NCBI RefSeq assembly: GCF_021049305.1 | Contig: NZ_CP088081.1 | Location: forward strand, 1,922,001 to 1,986,000 | DNA length: 64,000 nucleotides | Source: Ideonella dechloratans | GTDB lineage: Bacteria > Pseudomonadota > Gammaproteobacteria > Burkholderiales > Burkholderiaceae_C | Reading direction: 5' to 3' | Shown here: positions 1 through 10,728 of the stretch, piece after piece | Position numbering within the stretch: the first letter of the stretch is position 1 | Layout: each line of letters begins with the position of its first letter | The notes under the pieces: generated by a model | Seen by the model: only the letters and a program-made list of their open reading frames with translations | Told to the model about the DNA's origin: nothing | The model's database searches: none | Translations under genes and position numbers: made by a program

Positions 1-501
1 GGCGCCGCTCACGCTGCCCAGGGTGATGGCGATGATCTCGGCCGACAGGATGAAGTCGGTGCGGATGGCACCGCGGATCTTGTCCTTCTCCAGTGCCACC
101 AGATCCACCGCGGGATCGGCCAGGGCCTCGGTCAGCGCGGCGTGGCTCTCCTCGGCGTCGGCGCCGTGGTGCAGCCGGTGCCACACCTTCTCGAAGCCTT
201 CGAAGCAGAGGTAGGCGCCGCCGACCATCAGCAAGGGGGTGACCAGCCAGGGGGCCAGCGCGCTGATGGCCAGCGCTGCGGGCACCAGGATGGCCTTGTT
301 GACCAGCGAGCCCTTGGCCACGGCCCACACCACCGGCAGTTCGCGGCTGGCGTCCACACCATGCACCTGCTGGGCGTTGAGCGCCAGGTCGTCACCCAGC
401 ACGCCGGCGGTCTTCTTGGCGGCCACCTTGGTCAGCACCGACACGTCGTCGAGCACGGTGGTGATGTCGTCGATGAGGGCGAGCAGATTGGCAGCGGCCA
501 T
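1..501 (-). CDS. DUF808 (YedI-like) inner-membrane protein, 3' end missing
   Basis: The reading frame runs from ATG at 501 to the window edge without a stop, so only the first 167 residues are present. The start [19 protein letters not shown] and later stretches such as [15 protein letters not shown] match the DUF808 family, predicted polytopic inner-membrane proteins of unknown function. Hydrophobic stretches lie near residues 70-110 and at the cut end ([11 protein letters not shown]). The gene is on the same strand as the PPIase gene but is separated from it by a terminator hairpin, so it is probably a separate unit. No function can be given beyond membrane location. Confidence 0.85.
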   Translation of the reverse strand, partial: MAAANLLALIDDITTVLDDVSVLTKVAAKKTAGVLGDDLALNAQQVHGVDASRELPVVWAVAKGSLVNKAILVPAALAISALAPWLVTPLLMVGGAYLCFEGFEKVWHRLHHGADAEESHAALTEALADPAVDLVALEKDKIRGAIRTDFILSAEIIAITLGSVSGA

Positions 502-570
502 GGACTTGAACGGAAATGGGGTGTTGCGATGCTAACCGGCCCGTGCCGCGCAATCGGCGGCCCCAAACGA

Positions 571-594
571 ACAAGGCACCCGAAGGTGCCTTGT
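571..594 (-). terminator. Rho-independent terminator after the PPIase gene
   Basis: A perfect 10-bp inverted repeat (ACAAGGCACC / GGTGCCTTGT) encloses the loop CGAA. On the minus strand it is followed by TCGTTT, a weak U-tract. It lies 26 bases after the PPIase stop and ends the selO-to-PPIase group. Confidence 0.75.
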
Positions 595-620
595 CGCATG
601 GGGCCGAGGGCCCGGAGGGC

Positions 621-1421
621 TTACTCGCCGGCCGAGAACTTGTAGTCGGTCTTGGCGGCGTTCTTCAGGTCTTCCTGGTACTTCTGCAGGGAGGCCTGGG
701 CCAGGCGTTGCATGATCTGCGGCTTGACTTCCTCGAAGGCCGGGAACTTGGCTTCGCGGGTGTCTTCCAGCTTGATGATGTGCCAGCCGAACTGGGTCTT
801 CACCGGGGTCTGGGTGTATTCGCCCTTCTTCAGCGCGGCCAGGGCCTGGCCGAATTCCGGCACATAGGTCTCGGGCTTGGCGAAGTCCAGGTCGCCGCCG
901 TTCTCGGCCGAGCCCGGGTCCTTGGAGTTCTTCTTGGCCAGCTCTTCGAAGCTGGCGCCACCCTTGAGCTGCTCGATCAGCTTCTTGGCTTCGTCTTCGT
1001 TCTCCACCAGGATGTGGCGAGCGTGGTACTCGGTGCCCGACGAAGCCGCCTTGATCTTCTCGTACTCGGCCTTGGCATCGGCCTCGGACGGCTGGTGCTT
1101 CTTCTGGTAGTCGGCGAACAGCTCACGGATCAGCACGGTCTGGCGCAGCAGCTCCAGCTGGGCCTTGAAGTCGGCGCTGGCAGGGATGCCGGCCTTCTCG
1201 GCGGCCTGGGCGAAGATCTCGCGCAGCACCACTTCGTCGCGGGCGCGGGATTCCATTTCCGGGGTGACCGGCTGGCCGCTGCGGTTGGCCTGCTGCAGCA
1301 GGGTGGTCACGCGCGCCTTGGGCACCGGCTTGCCATTGACGATGGCAACGTTCTGGGCCTGGGCCGCCAGCGGCAGGATCACGGCCAGGGCCGCCAGCAG
1401 GACAGTGGACTTCAGCTTCAT
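621..1421 (-). CDS. Periplasmic parvulin-type peptidyl-prolyl cis-trans isomerase
   Basis: 266 aa. The start MKLKSTVLLAALAVILPLA followed by AQA is a Sec signal peptide, so the frame's longer N-terminal extension is not used. The parvulin (PpiC) domain covers about residues 128-225, with HILVENEDEA, the GGDL turn and FGWHIIKLED. The helical N-terminal part resembles SurA/PrsA-type chaperone segments. It should catalyse proline isomerisation during folding of exported proteins in the periplasm. The gene follows bolA by about 130 bases on the same strand and is closed by the hairpin at 571-594. A gene symbol such as ppiC or prsA would be a guess. Confidence 0.9.
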   Translation of the reverse strand: MKLKSTVLLAALAVILPLAAQAQNVAIVNGKPVPKARVTTLLQQANRSGQPVTPEMESRARDEVVLREIFAQAAEKAGIPASADFKAQLELLRQTVLIRELFADYQKKHQPSEADAKAEYEKIKAASSGTEYHARHILVENEDEAKKLIEQLKGGASFEELAKKNSKDPGSAENGGDLDFAKPETYVPEFGQALAALKKGEYTQTPVKTQFGWHIIKLEDTREAKFPAFEEVKPQIMQRLAQASLQKYQEDLKNAAKTDYKFSAGE

Positions 1422-1554
1422 GGTGGATGTCGCCTTTCGGGGGACTCGTGTCGTCAGGAACAGGAATGACGGGAAGGAAGAGGGCGCGAAGCGAAACGAC
1501 GGATTGACGTGAGACACACGTGAAGACCGTCCGATGCCTGTGGCGCCCCGGGGC

Positions 1555-1836
1555 TCAGTGTTCGCCCGGTGCGCGGGTGTCCAGCGCCAACGCGTGGATG
1601 CCCTGGGTCATCAAGTCGCGCAGGGCATCATACACAAGGCGGTGACGGCCCACCCGGGCCACCCCCACGAATCGTTCGCTGACGATCCGCACGCTGAAAT
1701 GGCTGCCTTCGGCAGCCCCTGCGTGGCCGGCATGGGCGGCGCTGTCATCACGCACTTCCAGCAGGCTCGGGGCCAGGGCTGCGCGCAGGACGGCATCGAT
1801 CTGCGAGGCCGTGGGACGGGGCGGGGCGGGATTCAC
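1555..1836 (-). CDS. bolA: BolA family protein
   Basis: 93 aa from a GTG start at 1836 ([17 protein letters not shown]). The fold signature is HFSVRIVSERFVGVARVGRH followed by RLVYDAL and a C-terminal IHALALDTR. BolA proteins work with monothiol glutaredoxins in iron-sulfur handling and in stress morphology. The GTG overlaps the yciB stop as GTGA, so translation is coupled, and no better start exists between that stop and the first conserved residues. It is the fourth gene of a chain of 4-base overlaps starting at selO. Confidence 0.87.
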   Translation of the reverse strand: MNPAPPRPTASQIDAVLRAALAPSLLEVRDDSAAHAGHAGAAEGSHFSVRIVSERFVGVARVGRHRLVYDALRDLMTQGIHALALDTRAPGEH

Positions 1837-2486
1837 GGCAGGCTCTTGCGGGACTCGTTGTCGCTGCCATCGCCGTCGGGCAGGTGGCGGCTGATGTAGA
1901 CACCCTGGGCCACCATGAACAGCAGCATCAGGCCGGTGGCGCCGAACAGCTTGAAGTCCACCCAGATGGCGGTCTCGAAGCTGTAGGCCACCCAGAGGTT
2001 GACCAGGCCCATCAGGGCGAAGAAGGCGATCCAGGCGAAGTTCAGGCGGCGCCACACCGGGTCGGGCAGGGGCAGTTCCTTGCCCAGGGTGCTGCGCAGC
2101 AGGTTCTTGCCGAACAGCGCCTGGCTGGCCCACAGGGCGATGCCGAAGGCCCAGTACAGGCCGCTGGGCTTCCACTTGATGAAGGTCTCGTTGTGGAACC
2201 AGATGGTCAGGCCGCCCAGGATCACGACCAGGGCCAGGCTGAACCAGAGCATGGCGTCCACCTTGCGGCCACGGGCCTTGAGGTAGATCACCTGGGCCAG
2301 CGTGGCGACGATGACCACGACGGTGGCCAGCAGCACGGGGGCTTCCTTGGGCGCCACCACGCCACCGGAGACGAGACCGCCGAAATGCTCGGTGGCGAAG
2401 GCGCCCGCCCAGTCCTGGTGGCCGTCCGCATAACGGAAGGTGGCGAAGAACAGGACGATGGGCAGCAGGTCGAACAGAAGTTTCAT
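1833..2486 (-). CDS. yciB: Inner membrane protein YciB (septation protein A family)
   Basis: 217 aa. The start [20 protein letters not shown] is the family hallmark, and five to six hydrophobic helices follow, with a signature around [18 protein letters not shown]. In Escherichia coli and Shigella YciB affects cell-envelope synthesis and septation. The start ATG overlaps the msrB stop (ATGA) and its stop overlaps the bolA GTG. The last 15 residues are polar and variable ([14 protein letters not shown]). Confidence 0.93.
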   Translation of the reverse strand: MKLLFDLLPIVLFFATFRYADGHQDWAGAFATEHFGGLVSGGVVAPKEAPVLLATVVVIVATLAQVIYLKARGRKVDAMLWFSLALVVILGGLTIWFHNETFIKWKPSGLYWAFGIALWASQALFGKNLLRSTLGKELPLPDPVWRRLNFAWIAFFALMGLVNLWVAYSFETAIWVDFKLFGATGLMLLFMVAQGVYISRHLPDGDGSDNESRKSLP

Positions 2487-2920
2487 GGCGTTCCGGAATC
2501 CGGCGCGAAGTGTATCGCTGCCGAATTGATGCAGAAACGCTCTCCGGTGGGCGCGGGGCCGTCATCGAAGACGTGGCCCAGGTGCGAGCCGCAGTTCGCG
2601 CAGCGCACCTCCACCCGCGTCATGCCGTGCGAGGTGTCGATCAGCCGCTCGACCCGGCCTTCTTCGATGGCCTGGCTGTAGCTGGGCCAGCCGCAACCGG
2701 CGTCGAACTTGGTGTCGGAGCTGAACAGGGCCTGGCCGCAGCCCACGCAGCGGTAGACACCCGGCTCCCAGTGGTTCCAGTAGACGCCGGTGAAGGCGCG
2801 TTCGGTGGCCGCCTGCCGTGCCACGGCGAACTGCACCGGGTCGAGCTGGTCGCGCCACTCGGCCTCGGTCTTCTGGACGGGATAGCGGGTGTCGTCGTGG
2901 TCGTGCGGATCGTGGGTCAT
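2483..2920 (-). CDS. msrB: Peptide-methionine (R)-S-oxide reductase MsrB
   Basis: 145 aa, the normal size of a stand-alone MsrB. It reduces the R epimer of methionine sulfoxide in proteins. Two CxxC pairs that bind structural zinc are visible (CVGCGQALF and [12 protein letters not shown]), as are the catalytic cysteine in [11 protein letters not shown] and the substrate motif GCGWPSY. There is no signal peptide, so it is cytoplasmic. The ATG overlaps the selO stop and its stop overlaps the yciB start. The coupling to selO, another redox-responsive gene, suggests a shared oxidative-stress role. Confidence 0.96.
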   Translation of the reverse strand: MTHDPHDHDDTRYPVQKTEAEWRDQLDPVQFAVARQAATERAFTGVYWNHWEPGVYRCVGCGQALFSSDTKFDAGCGWPSYSQAIEEGRVERLIDTSHGMTRVEVRCANCGSHLGHVFDDGPAPTGERFCINSAAIHFAPDSGTP

Positions 2921-4416
2921 GAGGAGCAGGACACGGAGAGTTGCTGAGCCCAGTCGGGCGGGAAGCCGGCGTCGGCGGCTGTGCCGCTGTCGTCGTCGAA
3001 GGGACGGGAGAGCACCGCCAGCAGGCGTTGGACCTCGCCGAAGTCGCCTTGTTCCGCCCGCTGGATGGCGGTTTCCGCCAGGTGGTTGCGCAGCACCACC
3101 CGCGGGTTGGCGCGGCGCATCGTGGCCTGCCGCTCGGTGTCGATGCTGTGCTCGGCGGCCAGACGCTCCGCGTAGCGCGCGGCCCAGGCGTCAAAGGCCT
3201 CGCGGTCCATGAAGACATCGCGCACCGGCCCGGCGTCCCGAGGGGAGAAATCGCACAGGCGGCGCATCGCGATGGTGTAGTCCACCTTCTGGGTCTCCAG
3301 CAGGCGCAGCCAGTCGTTGACCAGGTCCTGGTCGCCCTCGCGCGCCTCGCGCAGGCCCAGCTTGGCGCGCATCTGCGCGGCCAGCGCTTGGGCGAAGACG
3401 GTTTCGTAGCGGGCCAGCGCGGCGCGGATGGCGGCCACATCCTCCGGCGTTCCTTGACCCTGGCCCACCAGAGGCACCAGGGCCTGGGCGAAGGCGTGCA
3501 GGTTCCACCAGCCCACCTTGGGCTGGCGGGCGTAGGCATACAGCCCGCCCTCGTCGGAGTGGTTGCAGATGTGCTGCGGGTCGAACACATCCAGAAAGCC
3601 GAAGGGGCCGTAGTCGATCGTCAGCCCCAGCAGCGACATGTTGTCGGTGTTCATCACCCCGTGGCAGAAGCCCACCGCCTGCCACTGGGCGATCAGCCGG
3701 GCCGTGCGTTCGGTGACCTCGCCGAGCAGGGCCAGCACCGGCTGCTCGGCCTGGCGGCAGGCCGGGAAATGGTGCGCGATGGCATGCTCGGCCAGGGTGC
3801 GCAGCTCCTCGTGCCGGTCGTGGTGGTAGAAGTGCTCGAAGTGGCCGAAACGCAGAAAGCTGGGCGCCACACGGGTGACCACGGCCGCTGTCTCCACCCG
3901 CTCGCGGCGCACCGGCAGGGACGAGCCTGTCAGGCACAGGCCGCGGCTGGTGGGGATGCCCAGGTGGTGCATGGCTTCGGAACAGAGGAACTCGCGGATG
4001 GAGGAGCGCAGCACAGCCCGGCCGTCGCCCATGCGCGAATAGGGCGTGCGGCCCGCCCCCTTGAGCTGCAGTTCCATCGCCCCCTGCGGCGTGTCCACCT
4101 CGCCCAGCATCAGGGCCCGCCCATCGCCCAACTGTCCGGCCCACACACCGAACTGGTGACCGCTGTAGACCGAAGCCAGCGGCGCCATGCCTTCCCAGGT
4201 GCTGTTGCCGCTGAAGACAGCCAGGGCCTCGGGCCATCGCTGCCACCAGTCGGCCGGCCAGCCCAACACGGCGGCGGCATCGTCGCTGGTGGCGACCCAG
4301 TGCGGGTCGGGCAGGCCGGCGCCACGCATTGGGGTGTGGAAGGCCGGGCCCAGGCCCGCAAAGCGGTTGGGCCAGCGCGTGGCGTCAGGGGGGGAGGGGG
4401 CGCGGCGGTCGTCCAT
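2917..4416 (-). CDS. selO: Protein adenylyltransferase SelO (YdiU/UPF0061 family)
   Basis: 499 aa from ATG at 4416; a TTG six codons upstream is less likely. SelO is a pseudokinase-fold enzyme that transfers AMP from ATP to proteins involved in redox balance. Visible family motifs are [46 protein letters not shown] and [20 protein letters not shown], which holds the metal-binding Asn and Asp. The C-terminal SCSS carries the cysteine that is selenocysteine in animal SelO. It is the first gene of selO-msrB-yciB-bolA, and its TGA overlaps the msrB ATG. It is divergent from the thioesterase gene, with about 120 bases between start codons. Confidence 0.95.
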   Translation of the reverse strand: MDDRRAPSPPDATRWPNRFAGLGPAFHTPMRGAGLPDPHWVATSDDAAAVLGWPADWWQRWPEALAVFSGNSTWEGMAPLASVYSGHQFGVWAGQLGDGRALMLGEVDTPQGAMELQLKGAGRTPYSRMGDGRAVLRSSIREFLCSEAMHHLGIPTSRGLCLTGSSLPVRRERVETAAVVTRVAPSFLRFGHFEHFYHHDRHEELRTLAEHAIAHHFPACRQAEQPVLALLGEVTERTARLIAQWQAVGFCHGVMNTDNMSLLGLTIDYGPFGFLDVFDPQHICNHSDEGGLYAYARQPKVGWWNLHAFAQALVPLVGQGQGTPEDVAAIRAALARYETVFAQALAAQMRAKLGLREAREGDQDLVNDWLRLLETQKVDYTIAMRRLCDFSPRDAGPVRDVFMDREAFDAWAARYAERLAAEHSIDTERQATMRRANPRVVLRNHLAETAIQRAEQGDFGEVQRLLAVLSRPFDDDSGTAADAGFPPDWAQQLSVSCSS

Positions 4417-4535
4417 GCGGGCCAGTGTAGGCAAGGGCGCGGCGCCTGACCGGAGGTGGGGCTTTCCGTTCTTGCTCGGCGGCGGCTTCGGTCCTGGGGA
4501 GGGTGTTCACTCAGGGTTTGCGAGAAGATTGCCGC

Positions 4536-4976
4536 ATGAGCACCCATGCCCCGCCCCAGGCCCATCCTCAGCCCTTTCCGATCGCCATTCCCTTTGCCCA
4601 CCACCTGGGCCTGCAGTTTTACGGGGCCACGGAGGACCGCGCGGAGGTGCGGGTGTGGTTGCAGCCGCCCCACCTGAACGGCTGGGGTGTGGCCCATGGC
4701 GGGCTTCTGCTGACGATGATGGACATCTCGATGGCCCTGGCGGCCCGCAGCGGCCACCAGGAAGGGCCGGGCGTGGCCACCATTGAGCTCAAGACCAGCT
4801 TCCTGCGGCCGGCGGAGGGCGAGCTGCGCGGCATCGGCACGGTGCTGCAGCGCACCGTCAGCATGGCCTTCTGCGAGGGCCGGGTGCTCAACGCCCAGGG
4901 CGATCTGTGCGCCCATGCCACCGCCACCTTCAAGTTCCTGGGCGGCGTCAGCGCGCCGGCGCGGCCACCGCGCTGA
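4536..4976 (+). CDS. PaaI-family hotdog-fold thioesterase
   Basis: 146 aa from ATG at 4536 (MSTHAPPQ); an upstream GTG at 4503 would add 11 poor residues. The single 4HBT domain has the active-site segment HLNGWGVAHGGLLLTMMDI and later VATIELKTSFLRPAEGELRG, as in PaaI/YdiI-type acyl-CoA thioesterases. It should hydrolyse an acyl- or aryl-CoA; the substrate cannot be read from sequence. It is followed after 34 bases by a GNAT gene on the same strand, probably co-transcribed. Confidence 0.88.
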   Translation: MSTHAPPQAHPQPFPIAIPFAHHLGLQFYGATEDRAEVRVWLQPPHLNGWGVAHGGLLLTMMDISMALAARSGHQEGPGVATIELKTSFLRPAEGELRGIGTVLQRTVSMAFCEGRVLNAQGDLCAHATATFKFLGGVSAPARPPR

Positions 4977-5010
4977 GCGGTTCCACCTGCGGATGGACAA
5001 TGGGGCCACC

Positions 5011-5499
5011 ATGACGACCCCATCGCCCGATATCCACTGGACCTGGTGCCGCTTCCCCGACCTGGGCCTGCAGGACCTCTACGACCTGCTGCAACTGCGG
5101 GCCCGCGTGTTCATCCTGGAGCAGGGGCCCTACCTGGACCCGGACGGCCTCGACCAGCACAGTTGGCACCTGCTGGGCCGCCTGGGCCACGACTGGAACG
5201 GCCTGTCGGCCGGCGAACTGGTGCTCTACCTGCGGGCGGTGGATCCGGGGCAGAAGTACGACGAGCCGGCCCTGGGACGGGTGGTCAACCACCCGGCGGT
5301 TCGGGGCCTGGGCCTGGGGCGCGTGCTGGTGGGCGAGGGCGTGCGCCGATGCGACCAGACCTGGCCCGGCCGGCCCAACCGCATCAGCGCCCAGGCCCAT
5401 CTGGCCGCCTTCTATGGCGGCTTCGGCTACCAGCCCGTGGGTGAGGTCTATCTGGAGGACGACATCCCCCACCAGGAGATGCTGCGTCCGGCGGTTTGA
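5011..5499 (+). CDS. ElaA-type GNAT N-acetyltransferase
   Basis: 162 aa from ATG at 5011 (MTTPSPDIHWTW); an in-frame ATG at 4993 is possible. The pattern of ElaA proteins is clear: LYDLLQLRARVFILEQGPYLD near the N-terminus, then the acetyl-CoA binding loop LGRVVNHPAVRGLGLGRVL, and AAFYGGFGYQPVGEVYLED near the end. It is a cytoplasmic acetyltransferase with unknown substrate. It lies between a thioesterase and tex, on the same strand as both. Confidence 0.88.
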   Translation: MTTPSPDIHWTWCRFPDLGLQDLYDLLQLRARVFILEQGPYLDPDGLDQHSWHLLGRLGHDWNGLSAGELVLYLRAVDPGQKYDEPALGRVVNHPAVRGLGLGRVLVGEGVRRCDQTWPGRPNRISAQAHLAAFYGGFGYQPVGEVYLEDDIPHQEMLRPAV

Positions 5500-5570
5500 G
5501 CCGGTGGGGGCGCCGGGGCGCTTAAACTCCCGCGCTCTCCCGACTTTGAGCGACGTGCTCGCGAACGGTT

Positions 5571-7901
<2,331 letters not shown>

Positions 7902-7917
7902 GCGGGCGCCGCCGGTC

Positions 7918-9027
7918 ATGGCGATGAAGGCCTTGCGCATCCTGGCCGGCCCGGCCGCGCTGGCACGCCTGCGCCAGGGCCCGCTCACGCCGGCCGAGGT
8001 GCGGGTGGTGCCGGGCGCCGCCGGTGGCCCCAAGGGCCTGATCCTGGGCCCCCTGGACCAGTTCCTGTTCGGTGATTGGCTGCCGCGCGGCGGCCACACG
8101 GTGCATCTGTTGGGTGCCTCCATCGGCGCCTGGCGCATGACGGCGGCCTGCATGCCCGACCCGGTGGTCGCGCTGCAGCGCCTGGCCGAGGACTACATCA
8201 CCCAGCGCTACGCGCATGCGCCCGGCAAGTCGCCGTTGCCCGGCCATGTCAGTGCGGTGTTTGGGGCCAAGCTGCAGGAGCACTTCGGCGGGCAGGAGGC
8301 GGCACTGCTGGCCCATCCGCGGTACCGCCTGCATGTGTTCACCAGCCATGGCCGGCGCTGGCTGCGGCGCGAGACCGCCCGCTGGCGCACCGGCCTGGGC
8401 TATGGCGCGGCCTTCGTCAGCAACCTGGTGGCCCGCCCGGCCCTGGGGGGCTGGCTGGAACGGGTGGTGTTCTCGGACCCGCGCGATGCGCTGCCCCTGC
8501 CCCTGCACGACTTCCGCGGCCAGCAGGTCGCCCTGTCGCTGCAGAACCTGATCCCGGCCGTGCTGGCCAGTTGCTCGATCCCGTTCTGGCTGGAGGCGGT
8601 GCACGACATCCCGGGCGCGCCGCGCGGGGCCTACTGGGACGGCGGCATCACCGACTACCACCTGCACCTGCGCTACGACCGTCTGCTGGCCGGCGACGCG
8701 GGGCAGGGCGGGGACCCGGGCTGGGTGCTGTACCCGCACTTTCAGCCCACGCTGGTGCCGGGCTGGCTGGACAAGGCCTGGCGCTGGCGCCACCGCGCCA
8801 CCCCCGCGCTGGACCGGGTGGTGGTGCTGGCCCCCCGGCCCGAATGGCTGGCCACGCTGCCCGGCGAGCGCCTGCCCAGCCGCGAGGACTTCAAGGCCTA
8901 CCTGGACGACGACGCCGCGCGCGAAAAGGCCTGGCGTCGTGCGGTGTCCGAGAGCCAGCGACTGGCCGACGAATTCCAGGCCTGGGTCGAGGGCCGGGCC
9001 ACGCCCGAGTTGCAGCCCTTGCCCTGA
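7918..9027 (+). CDS. Patatin-like phospholipase
   Basis: 369 aa from ATG at 7918, 17 bases after the tex stop. The patatin fold is supported by the oxyanion loop GAAGGPKGLILG, the nucleophile elbow GASIGAW (Ser in GxSxG) and the catalytic-Asp motif WDGGITDYH. It has no signal peptide, so it is probably a cytoplasmic or membrane-associated acyl hydrolase. Substrate is unknown. It ends 24 bases before the stop of the convergent GMC oxidoreductase gene. A second, unrelated-looking patatin lipoprotein occurs at 45333-46244. Confidence 0.88.
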   Translation: MAMKALRILAGPAALARLRQGPLTPAEVRVVPGAAGGPKGLILGPLDQFLFGDWLPRGGHTVHLLGASIGAWRMTAACMPDPVVALQRLAEDYITQRYAHAPGKSPLPGHVSAVFGAKLQEHFGGQEAALLAHPRYRLHVFTSHGRRWLRRETARWRTGLGYGAAFVSNLVARPALGGWLERVVFSDPRDALPLPLHDFRGQQVALSLQNLIPAVLASCSIPFWLEAVHDIPGAPRGAYWDGGITDYHLHLRYDRLLAGDAGQGGDPGWVLYPHFQPTLVPGWLDKAWRWRHRATPALDRVVVLAPRPEWLATLPGERLPSREDFKAYLDDDAAREKAWRRAVSESQRLADEFQAWVEGRATPELQPLP

Positions 9028-9051
9028 CCCGCGCTCCGCCGCGACGGTGGT

Positions 9052-10716
9052 TCAGCCCGCGGCTTCGGCCACCGGCGGCGCCGGCGCGATGACGGCGGCA
9101 TCCTCCCGGCGCCAGCGGGCGGCCGCCATCCAGGCCGCTGCCCGCTCGGCCATCATGATGACCGGGGCGTTGGTGTTGCCGCTGACGATGCTGGGCATCG
9201 CCGAGGCGTCCACCACCCGCAGGCCCGACAGGCCGTGCACCTTCATCTGGGCGTCCACCACGGCCAGCGGGTCGGCGCCCATGCGGCAGCTGCCCACCGG
9301 GTGGTAGATGGTGTCGGCATGGTTACGGATGAATTCGGCGATGGCCTGCGGGTCCTGCGCGCGGGCCAGGGGGCCGGGCTCCTGCCCGCCCAGGGCCGCC
9401 ATCGCGGGCTGGGCCAGCAGGCGGCGGGTCTGCTGCACGCCGCTGACCAGCCGGTCCAGGTCGTCGGCTTCGGCCAGGAAGGCCGGGTCAATCACCGGGG
9501 CGGCCAACGGGTCGGCGCTGGCCAGCGTCACCCGCCCGCGGCTCTGGGGGCGCAGCAGGCACACATGCACCGAGTAGCCGTGGCCCCACACCGCGCTGCG
9601 GCCGTGGTTGACCAACTGGCCCACCACGAAGTGCCACTGCAGGTCAGGCACGGCCTCGTCCGGCCGGCTGCGGAAGAAGCCGCCGGCCTCGGCGAAGTTG
9701 GAGGTCAGCAGGCCGCGCCGTTCGCGCCGCCATTGGCCGATGGCGCGGGCGATGTCCCAGCCGCCGCCCAGGCCGAGGCCGAAGCTCTCACGGGCCCGGG
9801 GCGCCTTGAGCACCATCACCACGTCCGGGTGGTCGTGCAGGTTGCGGCCCACGCCGGGCAGGGCGTGGCGCACCGTGATGCCGTGGCGCTGCAGCTCGAC
9901 CGGATCGCCCACGCCCGAGAGCATCAGCAGCTGCGGTGACTGGAAGGCGCCTGCGCACAGGGCGACCTCCTGGCGGGCCATCAGCCGCAGGCGCTGGCCA
10001 CGGTGCAACACATCCACTCCGCGCACCAGCCGGCCGTCGAGGATCAGGCGCTCGGCCCGGGCCTCGGTGAAGACCTGCAGGTTGGGGCGACCCAGGTGGG
10101 GGCGCAGATAGCCCTTGGCGGCGCTGAAGCGCTCGCCGTTCTGGTGGGTGACCTGGTACATCCCCACGCCCTCGAAGGCAGCGCCGTTGAAGTCCGGGTT
10201 CTCGGGCCAGCCGGCCTGGCGCCCGGCCTCGACGAAGCGGCGTGACAGCGGGTTGGGGTCGCACAGGTCCATCACATGCAGCGGTCCGCCCTGGCCGTGC
10301 CAGGCGTCAGCGCCGCGTGCGTTGTCCTCGGCCCGCTTGAACCAGGGCAGCACGGCGTCCCATGCCCAGCCGGGGTTGCCGGCGGCGGCCCAGCCGTCGT
10401 AATCGCTGCGGTGGCCGCGGATGTAGATCATCGCGTTGATGGAGCTGGAGCCGCCCAGCACCTTGCCGCGGGGCTGGTAGCCGCGCCGGCCGTTCAGCCC
10501 GGGCTGCGGCGTGGTCTCGAAGCACCAGTTGGCCTGGCCGGTGCGGGCCATCACGCCCAGGCCGGCCGGGCAGTGGATCAGCACGCTGCGGTCGGCTGGG
10601 CCGGCTTCCAGCAGGGCGACGGAGACGGCGGGGTCTTCGCTGAGCCGGCTGGCCAGCACCGAGCCGGCGCTGCCGCCGCCGACGATGACGTAATCGAAAG
10701 TCTGGTTGGGGGTCAT
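9052..10716 (-). CDS. GMC-family FAD alcohol dehydrogenase (AlkJ/choline dehydrogenase type)
   Basis: 554 aa. The N-terminus has the FAD-binding motif YVIVGGGSAGSVLASRLSE, followed by the GMC signatures GRGY-type (NGRRGYQPRGKVLGGSSSIN) and GAFQSPQLLMLSG. The C-terminal catalytic region shows HPVGSCRMG and GNTNAPVIMMAERAA. Such enzymes oxidise primary alcohols and pass electrons to the membrane. It starts 12 bases after the alkB stop, so the pair is an operon. By analogy with AlkJ it should convert the 1-alkanol made by AlkB to the aldehyde; substrate is inferred from context. Confidence 0.92.
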   Translation of the reverse strand: MTPNQTFDYVIVGGGSAGSVLASRLSEDPAVSVALLEAGPADRSVLIHCPAGLGVMARTGQANWCFETTPQPGLNGRRGYQPRGKVLGGSSSINAMIYIRGHRSDYDGWAAAGNPGWAWDAVLPWFKRAEDNARGADAWHGQGGPLHVMDLCDPNPLSRRFVEAGRQAGWPENPDFNGAAFEGVGMYQVTHQNGERFSAAKGYLRPHLGRPNLQVFTEARAERLILDGRLVRGVDVLHRGQRLRLMARQEVALCAGAFQSPQLLMLSGVGDPVELQRHGITVRHALPGVGRNLHDHPDVVMVLKAPRARESFGLGLGGGWDIARAIGQWRRERRGLLTSNFAEAGGFFRSRPDEAVPDLQWHFVVGQLVNHGRSAVWGHGYSVHVCLLRPQSRGRVTLASADPLAAPVIDPAFLAEADDLDRLVSGVQQTRRLLAQPAMAALGGQEPGPLARAQDPQAIAEFIRNHADTIYHPVGSCRMGADPLAVVDAQMKVHGLSGLRVVDASAMPSIVSGNTNAPVIMMAERAAAWMAAARWRREDAAVIAPAPPVAEAAG

Positions 10717-10728
10717 GGTGAGGGGAGG

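Noticed and set aside
4438..4786. Long open frames opposite and across real genes throughout (for example plus strand 2941-4449 opposite selO)
   Set aside because: High GC leaves few stops in antisense frames. These lack family motifs and ribosome sites and show low-complexity Gly/Arg/His-rich translations.
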